DNA from: an uncultured Alphaproteobacteria bacterium
GTDB lineage: Bacteria; Pseudomonadota; Alphaproteobacteria; Rs-D84; CACZYB01
Reading direction: 5' to 3'
Assembly (NCBI GenBank): GCA_944390685.1
Contig: CALXQL010000011.1
Span: 1-53,555, forward strand
Length of the DNA: 53,555 nucleotides
Position 1 is the first letter of the stretch, and every line of letters begins with the position of its first letter. The notes under the pieces are model-generated. The model saw only the letters and a list, made by a program, of their open reading frames with translations, had not been told where the DNA came from and made no database searches. The position numbers and the translations under genes are program-made. This document shows, one piece after another, positions 32,778 through 40,245 of the stretch.

Positions 32778-33992
32778 CTATTCTGGTAATTCAGCCTTTT
32801 CCAAAACATCAATCAAATCATTCATAACCTTTTCATCAACATCTTCTTGAGATTGAGGAGGGAATACCTCTTCTAATGATTCAATATCATCAATGCTATC
32901 ATTTGAAGATAGTTTAATTATATCCACACCTAATTCGTGCCACTTTGATTGCATATCAAAATAATTCATGATATTACCACCACCTAAACAAACATAAGCA
33001 TTAACAGGTAAATCCACTACTCCTTTAATTAAATTTTCAATGATATTTTTTGCATCTAAGGCTCTAGATACAGGTGATAATTTTTTATCATCTTCTGCAT
33101 ACCAAAAAGCCTCTTCTCCACTAACGGCATCTTCATTGGCCATCCAATTGCCATCTTTTGCATCAAATTGAATAATATTTATACCATTTTTAGATGTTGC
33201 CAAATAATCAATTCCAGTTTTACCAAGTCTTATTTCACTTAAAAGTCTAAAACCAGCGGCAATTAAAGTATTTTCCATTAAAGCATTTTGTTCATCTGAA
33301 ATATTTTTAAAATACATATCTAATTTTGAAACTTTTTCTGGAATAATTACTTCCTCTTTATTTGTTTCACGAAGAGGAGTTAAAATTTTTTCATCTTTTT
33401 GAGAATTTAAAACCTTTTCTTCATTTTGAATATTTTTCTTTTTCATATTTTCCATAACTTCCTTTATTCTTAATTGAAGTTTTTCTCTTTCTTTTTCTTC
33501 ATCAATCAAAGAATTTACATTAGAATTATTATCAACATTTACAACATCATTTTTTTGTTCCATAACTCTATTAGGATTATTATAGATTTCATATCTATTA
33601 TCCACAACAGGTTGTTGAGTTATTTGTTTTTGTTCTTCAATAACATTTTGATTAAGATTCTCTTTACTATTTTGATTTGTTTCTATAGTTTCATTATTAT
33701 CTTTCACCTCAGTTTTTTTAAATAATTTAGAAAAATCAAATTTCAATATTTCATTTAAAGCTACATAAACACACATAGAAAAACCTGTTAACACCATCAA
33801 AAAAGCAATATATTTAGGAGAAGTTAAAATTCTTCCACTACTAATGAATTTAAAAAATGCTTTATAATGCATAAGATTGAAAAAATCAAATCTCCAAAAA
33901 TACAAAGAAACCTTTGTCATAATCACTATTACAAACAAAGATACTATACCAAAGACAATGTAATTTATTGATTTTTCTTTATTTAATTGCAT
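32778..33992 (-). CDS. membrane-anchored PD-(D/E)XK nuclease-like protein
   Basis: The 404-residue product has two N-terminal membrane helices (about 11-30 and 61-79), a long Asn/Gln/Glu-rich and coiled-coil region (about 95-235) and a C-terminal domain (about 236-375) with the pattern of restriction-endonuclease-like folds: ALMENTLIAAGFRLLSEIRLGKTGIDYL...INIIQFDAKDGNWM, giving D262, D277 and K279 (D-x14-DxK), followed by YVCLGGGNIMNYF. NERD or Mrr-like enzymes show similar spacing. The domain would face the cytoplasm. It has its own promoter; the neighbours give no operon clue. Function unproven. Confidence 0.6.
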   Translation of the reverse strand: MQLNKEKSINYIVFGIVSLFVIVIMTKVSLYFWRFDFFNLMHYKAFFKFISSGRILTSPKYIAFLMVLTGFSMCVYVALNEILKFDFSKLFKKTEVKDNNETIETNQNSKENLNQNVIEEQKQITQQPVVDNRYEIYNNPNRVMEQKNDVVNVDNNSNVNSLIDEEKEREKLQLRIKEVMENMKKKNIQNEEKVLNSQKDEKILTPLRETNKEEVIIPEKVSKLDMYFKNISDEQNALMENTLIAAGFRLLSEIRLGKTGIDYLATSKNGINIIQFDAKDGNWMANEDAVSGEEAFWYAEDDKKLSPVSRALDAKNIIENLIKGVVDLPVNAYVCLGGGNIMNYFDMQSKWHELGVDIIKLSSNDSIDDIESLEEVFPPQSQEDVDEKVMNDLIDVLEKAELPE

Positions 33993-34024
33993 ATAACACC
34001 TCTTTTTTCTAATAATTATTCACT

Positions 34025-34053
34025 ATAATAAACTAAAAATATTTATTTGTCAA
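34025..34053 (-). promoter_or_regulatory. promoter of the nuclease-like membrane protein
   Basis: TTGACA (34053-34048), 17-nt spacer, TATTAT (34030-34025). The whole stretch resembles the promoter at 17244-17271 (TTGACAAATAA then TTTTxAGTTTAT before the -10). Confidence 0.65.
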
Positions 34054-34080
34054 TAATTATATAAGAAAAATTTCTAATAA

Positions 34081-34797
34081 CTAAAATATACCCACTAATG
34101 AATTTACTATTGCCTTATTTAATTCATGCATTGCTTCATATTCTTTCAAATTAACTTTATTTGCCAAAAGGGTTAATGTAGAAGTATATGATTTAGAATT
34201 CATTTGTTGATTAGAAGAAACCACACTAACTGCACTATCACCTTGTTTTGATACTTCAAAACTAGATGTATTATAAGATTGAGAAGACTTTTGAGTGATT
34301 CTTATATCAACTTGAACAGCATAATAATTATCTTTTGTATTTGCATCAAAATACATACTTGCAAGCCCAGCCAACAAACCTGCTCCAATTGCAGTTGCAT
34401 CATTATTTTTTGCTCCAACAGCAAAACCAACAGCACTACCGGTTAATAAAGCAGAAGAATTTGCTTCATCAACATTTGCTACATCAGAAAACATAACAGC
34501 TTTTAATACATTCGCCTGTAAAATTAAATTTGCTTCATCTGGATTATTAGTGATTAAAAAACCTTTTGACATCAAAGCCTTTTTAATATCATTTGCTAAA
34601 TCATCAAATCCATTATTGGATGATGTATTTCTAATTTGCACATAAACAGATGTTTTTTCTGGCACTACTGGATCAATCCAAATGGTAGAAGACATTTTTG
34701 ATTGAATAGTTAAATCACTTTTACTCATATTTGTATAAATAGCATTACATCCCAATAAAACAAATAAACAAGAAAATAAACAAAGTATCTTTTTCAT
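34081..34797 (-). CDS. traT: TraT-like outer membrane lipoprotein
   Basis: The 238-residue product has a lipoprotein signal (LFVLLGC lipobox) and follows TraT along its length: SDLTIQSKMSSTIWIDPV, KTSVYVQIRNTSSNN, LANDIKKALMSKGFLITNNPDEANLILQANVLKA, the glycine-rich AVGFAVGAKNNDATAIGAGLLAGL and VDIRITQKS. In F-like plasmids TraT causes surface exclusion and serum resistance. Here it is a solitary gene in the chromosomal context, with no transfer genes beside it, so the role is likely general surface protection or inherited from a mobile element. Confidence 0.85.
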   Translation of the reverse strand: MKKILCLFSCLFVLLGCNAIYTNMSKSDLTIQSKMSSTIWIDPVVPEKTSVYVQIRNTSSNNGFDDLANDIKKALMSKGFLITNNPDEANLILQANVLKAVMFSDVANVDEANSSALLTGSAVGFAVGAKNNDATAIGAGLLAGLASMYFDANTKDNYYAVQVDIRITQKSSQSYNTSSFEVSKQGDSAVSVVSSNQQMNSKSYTSTLTLLANKVNLKEYEAMHELNKAIVNSLVGIF

Positions 34798-34856
34798 AAA
34801 TAAACTCCTTAAAAAATTTTATTTAAAAATTAAAATATTTATGGAATAATTATAAC

Positions 34857-35354
34857 ATGATAAAAATAAAATTGAAAACAGAAAATAAATTTTTACAAAA
34901 AAGCTTTAAATCAATATTTGAAGATTTAGGCTTAAAAGAAAATGCAATAGATATTTTATTAACAGAAAATGAAAATAATTTCATATTAAATCAAAATAAC
35001 ACTTTATCAAAACCATTAAAAATAAAACAACTTCTACAATTACTAAATAAGGAAAATATAATAACAATAAATAAACTTAAAATAAATATAAATAATGGTA
35101 AAACAACTTATGATGATAAAGAAATTATTTTAACTTCAACGGAAATAAAACTTTTAACAATATTAAATACAACAAAAGAAGGATTATCACTAAAAGAAAT
35201 TTTAAATAAAGTTTTTGGATATTCCAATATAACTAACTCAAAAACTTACGCGACACATATATATAATTTAAGAAAGAAATTACATACATTAACAAATAAC
35301 ACTAATATAATAATTTATGAAAATAATAAATATAAAATAAATAATATGTTCTAA
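34857..35354 (+). CDS. orphan winged-helix regulator with reduced receiver
   Basis: The 165-residue product ends in an OmpR/PhoB-type winged helix: KTTYDDKEIILTSTEIKLLTILNT, LSLKEILNKVFGYS, KTYATHIYNLRKKL and a final wing IIYENNKYKIN. The N-terminal about 60 residues look like a shortened receiver without the phospho-accepting Asp. No sensor kinase is adjacent. It lies 9 nt upstream of the block 3 phage promoter in the same direction, so it may regulate that promoter or be a host regulator beside it. The ATG at 34857 follows a GGAATAATTATAAC segment resembling the operator-like box of the phage promoters. Confidence 0.75.
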   Translation: MIKIKLKTENKFLQKSFKSIFEDLGLKENAIDILLTENENNFILNQNNTLSKPLKIKQLLQLLNKENIITINKLKININNGKTTYDDKEIILTSTEIKLLTILNTTKEGLSLKEILNKVFGYSNITNSKTYATHIYNLRKKLHTLTNNTNIIIYENNKYKINNMF

Positions 35355-35357
35355 ATT

Positions 35358-35418
35358 TGTTCTTGACTTTTTAATAAAAATAGTGTATATTGTAAACTGA
35401 CTAATGGGATAATTATAT
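35358..35418 (+). promoter_or_regulatory. phage block 3 promoter with operator-like box
   Basis: GTTC then TTGACT (35363-35368), 17-nt spacer, TATATT (35386-35391), 14 nt, GGGATAATTATAT (35406-35418). It is a near copy of the block 2 promoter: over the 37 bases from TTTGTTC to the end of the -10 only four differ, and the distance to the box is identical. A long leader (about 95 nt) leads to the fibre gene's GGAGG. Confidence 0.8.
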
Positions 35419-35501
35419 CTAAATTAGTTTCTAAAAATTCACATATAAATCAATTCATATATCAATATAATCTAAAAACTCAATAAATTTATGGAGGATA
35501 A

Positions 35502-36701
35502 ATGACAACAGCTATACAATTTAGGCGAGGTTCTTCGCAAGAACATTTAACTTTTACAGGATTACAAGGAGAAATAACCGTTGATACAACAAAAAAAACA
35601 GCCGTAGTCCATGATGAAGAAACAATAAGTGGTTTTCCATTGGCAAGAGAAGACTTAAGCAATGTAAGTGCCGACGCACTTGCAAACAAAGGGGTTGCAA
35701 AAATAGATATGTCTAATGTTTCCTGTGATGATATAGCAAACAGATCTATTGCCAAACAAGATTTAAGTAATGTATCAATAGATAGTTTTACACAACTAGG
35801 TTTATTAAAAGCCGATTTATCAAATGTTAGTGTCAGTGCCACAGAAGAAACATCAGGTCCAATACAAATTGCAACTTCTACAGAAATAGAAGAAGAAGAA
35901 AACGTAAACAAAGCCGTAACCCCTTCACAAGTTGGAGTAATTGCAAAAAAATATGGGAAATTACCAAAAAAATACATTAATGGCTTTACTCTTACACGCT
36001 CTTCCGAAACATCATTTGCTGTAGGTGAAGGAATATGCAGAGATATTACAGATACTGTTGATGTAAAAGCAAAAATACTTTCATTTGTAAAATATCTAAA
36101 TAAAAAATGGTCTTATGGTCAAAATGGAGGTTGTCTACCAGCCACAGTTGAACTATTACCTAACAGTTATTACTTTGTATTTGTAATAGCAAATGAAGAT
36201 GGATCTAAATATGATTATGCAGTGGATAAAATAGCAAATGGAACAAATATTATAGATGATCCAACTATAATAGAAGCAGGATTAGATTATATAAGGATTA
36301 TAGGTGTCATTACAACAGATGCCTCATCTAACATAAGACCTTTTACAACAAAAATAATAAGTGCAACAACACACCAATATGAATTTATAACACCAATTGA
36401 ATTATTAAATAGCACAGAAGGAAATAAACAAAATGAAATATCTGTTCCTCTTCCTGCATTATCACCTATATTAATATATGCAACTACTCATGCAACAGCA
36501 GAACAAGCATATTGTAAAATAAAAATAAAGGATTTGGAAAGAAATCTTGAAATCAATTCCGGAGGAAGTGCATATTCATTCAGTTCATTATTCATTTGGG
36601 TATATAATAGTAGATTGAGAAAAGTTCAAATCAATACAGATATATCCGCTGGCACAGGAGAATTCACTGCCATTTTAACAAGTTTCCAATATACAAGATA
36701 A
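35502..36701 (+). CDS. tail fibre/tropism-determinant-like protein
   Basis: The 399-residue product opens with a phage receptor-protein head-binding motif: TAIQFRRGSSQEHLTFTG LQGEITVDTTKKTAVVHD, GFPLAR. Next come about four degenerate 20-residue repeats ending DLSNVS (residues about 48-115), a triple-helix-like or shaft region, then VTPSQVGVIAKKYGK and a beta-rich C-terminal half (TEGNKQNEISVPLPAL, GTGEFTAILTSFQYTR). This is the best candidate for the receptor-binding fibre of the particle. It is followed by a small partner gene 10 nt later. GGAGG ribosome site. Confidence 0.8.
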   Translation: MTTAIQFRRGSSQEHLTFTGLQGEITVDTTKKTAVVHDEETISGFPLAREDLSNVSADALANKGVAKIDMSNVSCDDIANRSIAKQDLSNVSIDSFTQLGLLKADLSNVSVSATEETSGPIQIATSTEIEEEENVNKAVTPSQVGVIAKKYGKLPKKYINGFTLTRSSETSFAVGEGICRDITDTVDVKAKILSFVKYLNKKWSYGQNGGCLPATVELLPNSYYFVFVIANEDGSKYDYAVDKIANGTNIIDDPTIIEAGLDYIRIIGVITTDASSNIRPFTTKIISATTHQYEFITPIELLNSTEGNKQNEISVPLPALSPILIYATTHATAEQAYCKIKIKDLERNLEINSGGSAYSFSSLFIWVYNSRLRKVQINTDISAGTGEFTAILTSFQYTR

Positions 36702-36711
36702 AGGAGTTAAT

Positions 36712-37014
36712 ATGTATATAAGAAGAAAAGATAATTATATAGTTGCAATTTCTGAGATCAAACAAGAAGATATGGTATATATTGATGATAATGATAAAGA
36801 ATTACAAGATTATAGAAATCACCAAAATCAATATTCTTATGAAGAAATACAAAAACGAACATTAGATTATAAACAATTAAGAGCAATCCATTACCCAAGT
36901 ATAGGTGATATGATTGATGCATTCTGTAAGGCAAAAAATGGTGATGACAACGAATTAAATAAATTATTAAAATTAAGAGAAGAAGTCAAAAACACATATA
37001 AAAAAGGGGAATAA
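36712..37014 (+). CDS. small fibre-associated protein
   Basis: The 100-residue acidic product (YIRRKDNYIVAISEIKQEDM, TLDYKQLRAIHYPSIGDMIDAFCKA) lies directly behind the fibre gene. The segment RAIHYPSIGDMIDAFCKA resembles the short helix found in small proteins next to phage fibre genes, where a fibre assembly or attachment role is common. AAGGAG ribosome site; ends at a strong terminator. No catalytic motif. Confidence 0.6.
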   Translation: MYIRRKDNYIVAISEIKQEDMVYIDDNDKELQDYRNHQNQYSYEEIQKRTLDYKQLRAIHYPSIGDMIDAFCKAKNGDDNELNKLLKLREEVKNTYKKGE

Positions 37015-37028
37015 TCTCCCCTTTTTTT
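37001..37028. terminator. bidirectional terminator
   Basis: 10-bp stem AAAAAGGGGA/TCCCCTTTTT with U-rich tails on both strands, ending block 3 and the convergent efflux operon; it overlaps the stop codons of both. Confidence 0.9.
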
Positions 37029-38286
37029 ATTGATAACGTAATGATTCAATCGGATCTAACTTTGTTGCTTTTATTGCAGGAAATAAACCTGAAACAATAC
37101 CAACAACAACAGCAACAGAAAAACTCAAAATTACCGTTATAATAGAAATTGGAACATCTTTATCAAAAATCGCTCCTGCAATTTGAGATAAAGTAATACC
37201 TAAAACCATACCTATCATACTTCCTAAAAAAGATATAAGTATAGATTCTAAAAGAAATTGTCCCATAATTGATGTATTTTTTGCACCTATTGCTTTTCTT
37301 ATACCTATTTCCCTAGTTCTCTCTGTTACAGAAACAAGCATCATATTCATAATACCAATACTACCTACTATCAAAGAAATAGAAGCAATTGAAGCAAGTA
37401 AAATAGAAAGATAAGTTCCAACTGAACGCATAGTTTCTTGCACTTCTGTCATATCATCAATTCTAAAATCATTTTCCGCATTTGGTTTTACTCTTCTTGA
37501 TTCACGAAGAGCATTTTCAATTAACTTTTTTGCTCTTGTGATATTATTTTCATCATCTACTTGAACCATCACATAATTTACTCTATTAGGTATATAACTA
37601 CCCTGCACTCTTCTTCTATAAGTGGTAATAGGCATCAATATAGTATCATCTTGATCCATTCCTCCCATACCTTGTCCTTTTGATTTTAAAATTCCTTTTA
37701 CAACAAATGGAACATTTTTTATACGCATAGTTCTACCAAGAGGATTTTCCCCTTTAAATAATTCATTTTGAATTGTCTTTCCAATAACTATATATGAGGC
37801 ACCAGATTTTACTTCTCTATCTGTAAACATGGCACCTTTTTCAATTTCCCAATTTCCCGTCAATAAATAATCCGGAGTTGTCGCGACAATGGAACCCAAA
37901 TAATTTTCATTTCCATAAACTAATTGAGCTGTTCCATTAACCATAGGAGAAACTGCATTTATATATTTTAATTTTTTAACCACATCGGCATCATTTGTTT
38001 TGATAATAGTTCTACCAGAACCTTTCACCCCATTTGTTGCAACGAATTCTGGACGTATAATAAGTAAATTACTTCCCATACCTTCCAAACTTTCATTTAT
38101 CATATTTTGCACTGTTTGACCTGCTGCAACCATAATCACCACTGCACAAACACCAATTATGATACCCAAAGTTGTTAAAAAAGAACGTAATTTATTAGCC
38201 TTAATTGAAATCCAAGATTCACGGAATACCGCTTCAGCCATACGAAAATTTTGCATTGTATTATTGCTTTTTAATACTTTTATCAT
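37027..38286 (-). CDS. MacB-type ABC transporter permease
   Basis: The 419-residue FtsX-family permease has an N-terminal membrane helix (RSFLTTLGIIIGVCAVVIMVAA), a large periplasmic domain (about 60-285) and three C-terminal membrane helices (LLASIASISLIVGSIGIMN MM, TREIGIRKAIGA, LGSMIGMVLGITL). In E. coli MacB this is fused behind the ATPase; here the ATPase is a separate gene whose stop overlaps this start by one base (TAATG). It forms, with the next three genes, a MacAB-TolC-like efflux pump for peptides, macrolides or heme precursors. Confidence 0.92.
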   Translation of the reverse strand: MIKVLKSNNTMQNFRMAEAVFRESWISIKANKLRSFLTTLGIIIGVCAVVIMVAAGQTVQNMINESLEGMGSNLLIIRPEFVATNGVKGSGRTIIKTNDADVVKKLKYINAVSPMVNGTAQLVYGNENYLGSIVATTPDYLLTGNWEIEKGAMFTDREVKSGASYIVIGKTIQNELFKGENPLGRTMRIKNVPFVVKGILKSKGQGMGGMDQDDTILMPITTYRRRVQGSYIPNRVNYVMVQVDDENNITRAKKLIENALRESRRVKPNAENDFRIDDMTEVQETMRSVGTYLSILLASIASISLIVGSIGIMNMMLVSVTERTREIGIRKAIGAKNTSIMGQFLLESILISFLGSMIGMVLGITLSQIAGAIFDKDVPISIITVILSFSVAVVVGIVSGLFPAIKATKLDPIESLRYQ

Positions 38287-38996
38287 TATTTTCTTCCTTT
38301 AAATTCTTCAACTGGACCATCATAATGCACAACACCATCAAGAATATAAATAAGTCGTTTTGCATAATTTGCAATATCAGGTTCATGAGTTACCAAAACA
38401 ATGGTCTTACCTTCCTTATTAAGTTCTGTAAATAAATCCATAATTTCAATAGAAGTCTTAGTATCCAAATTACCTGTAGGTTCATCAGCTAAAATCAATG
38501 TTGGATTATTAATCAAAGCCCTAGCAATAGCCACTCTTTGTTGCATACCACCTGATATTTGATTAGGGAATCTATCAACGAAATTACCCAATTTAACATG
38601 GGTTAACATATCACGAGCTCTTTTATGTTGCTCTTCTAAATCATAACCAGCATAAATAAGAGGTATACAAACATTATCAAGCAAAGTCCTTTTCATAAGA
38701 AGATTAAAGCCTTGAAAAACAAAACCTATTTTCTTATTTCTAATTTCCGCTAATTGATCATCATTCATAGAAGATACGATTTGTTCATCAATTTGATAAA
38801 TTCCAGATGTCGGCTTATCCAAACAACCCAAAGTATTCATCAAAGTTGATTTACCACTACCAGAAGGTCCCATAATTGCAACAAATTCTCCCTCATTTAT
38901 TTGGAAATTTATATCTTTCAATACTGGATAAGAATTCCCACCTTCCATAAAATAAGTTTTATATAGATTTTTTACTTCAATAACTTTATTTACCAT
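38286..38996 (-). CDS. MacB-type ABC transporter ATPase
   Basis: This 236-residue ATPase of the LolD/MacB group has intact motifs: Walker A GPSGSGKS at about 41-48, Q-loop IGFVFQGFNLLMK, signature ISGGMQQRVAIARAL, Walker B LILADEPTGNLD and H-loop LVTHEPD. It energises the permease downstream. Confidence 0.94.
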   Translation of the reverse strand: MVNKVIEVKNLYKTYFMEGGNSYPVLKDINFQINEGEFVAIMGPSGSGKSTLMNTLGCLDKPTSGIYQIDEQIVSSMNDDQLAEIRNKKIGFVFQGFNLLMKRTLLDNVCIPLIYAGYDLEEQHKRARDMLTHVKLGNFVDRFPNQISGGMQQRVAIARALINNPTLILADEPTGNLDTKTSIEIMDLFTELNKEGKTIVLVTHEPDIANYAKRLIYILDGVVHYDGPVEEFKGRK

Positions 38997-39004
38997 ACTA
39001 CACC

Positions 39005-40237
39005 CTATCTTCTTCTGCCAAAACCTGGTCTCATAGGTAAAGATGAAGAATCTTTCATTTCACCATCACCAAAAAATTCAGCAACTACTAAATCACCATC
39101 TTTTAATTCATCACTTACAATTTCAGTAAATACACCATCTGTAATACCTTTTTTAACTTTAATAGCTTTTAAAAGATTATTTACCTCATCATATACATAA
39201 ACATAACCTTCACCAACTTCCAACTTAACTTTTTCTGGATAAATTATTTTAGAAGACAAAGCAGAATCAGGTCTATATTGAAGAGTTATATTTTCCAAAG
39301 CTTTTACATCTTTTTTTTCAATTGTATTTATTTCAACAAAAGCAGTCATACCTGGCAAAAGTTTGTTATCTTTATTATCAATTTTAATAATAACATTATA
39401 AATAACAACATTTTGATCTGTTGTAGGATTCAATCTTACTTGATCAACAACACCTTTAAAAGTTTCAAGAGGGAAGGCATCAACGGTGAAATCAACACTT
39501 TGCCCCTTTTTGATATTACCAATATCAGCTTCAGAAATACTTGCTTCTATTTGCATTTTACTTAAATCTTCTGCAATTGTGAAAAGAGTAGGAGCGGAAA
39601 ATGAAGATGCAATTGTTTGCCCTTCTTCAACATCTTTAGAAATAACAACACCAGATACAGGAGAAGTGATTCTCGCATACTCCATATTTCTTTTACTTCT
39701 TTCATAATTAGAAACAGAAGAAATATAATCTGCCTTTGCGGAAGTTAATTCTGTTTCTGCTTGATCTAATTCAACTTTTGCGATATAACCTGCTTTATAA
39801 AGTTCTTCAATTCTATCTTTATTTAATTGAGCAAGATCATATTTAGCTTTTGCTTGCATCATTTTTGCTTGTGTTGAATTTATATCTTCCATCAACAAAG
39901 ATTTATCTATTTCAGCCAAAAGTTGATCTAACTTTACTTGATCATTATAATCGACATAAATCTTATCAACAATTCCGGATACTTGAGCACCTACACTAAC
40001 AACATTGACAGGATTAACAGCACCCGTTGCACTTACTTGAGAATTTATATCCCTTACAACTACTTTAGAAAATTCAAAATTTCCTTTTTTTAGTTTTATT
40101 TCTTTTGAAGAAGGAAATAAAAACGATTTAAGTATAAAAAACAAAACAAAAATAAGTATTAAATAAAAAAATCTTTTTTTCCAATTGGAATTTTTACCAA
40201 AAGTATCAACAAATAATTTCAAAATAACCTCCTTCAT
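39005..40237 (-). CDS. MacA-like periplasmic adaptor (HlyD family)
   Basis: The 410-residue membrane fusion protein has one N-terminal membrane helix (FFYLILIFVLFFILKSFLF), a lipoyl half-motif pair (VGAQVSGIVDKIYVDYNDQV and ARITSPVSGVVISKDVEEGQT), a coiled-coil hairpin (about 110-180, LLMEDINSTQAKMMQAKAKY), a beta-barrel and membrane-proximal domain, and ends RPGFGRRR. It bridges the MacB-type transporter to the TolC-like channel. 9 nt separate it from the upstream tolC-like gene. Confidence 0.92.
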   Translation of the reverse strand: MKEVILKLFVDTFGKNSNWKKRFFYLILIFVLFFILKSFLFPSSKEIKLKKGNFEFSKVVVRDINSQVSATGAVNPVNVVSVGAQVSGIVDKIYVDYNDQVKLDQLLAEIDKSLLMEDINSTQAKMMQAKAKYDLAQLNKDRIEELYKAGYIAKVELDQAETELTSAKADYISSVSNYERSKRNMEYARITSPVSGVVISKDVEEGQTIASSFSAPTLFTIAEDLSKMQIEASISEADIGNIKKGQSVDFTVDAFPLETFKGVVDQVRLNPTTDQNVVIYNVIIKIDNKDNKLLPGMTAFVEINTIEKKDVKALENITLQYRPDSALSSKIIYPEKVKLEVGEGYVYVYDEVNNLLKAIKVKKGITDGVFTEIVSDELKDGDLVVAEFFGDGEMKDSSSLPMRPGFGRRR

Positions 40238-40245
40238 TTAATTTA

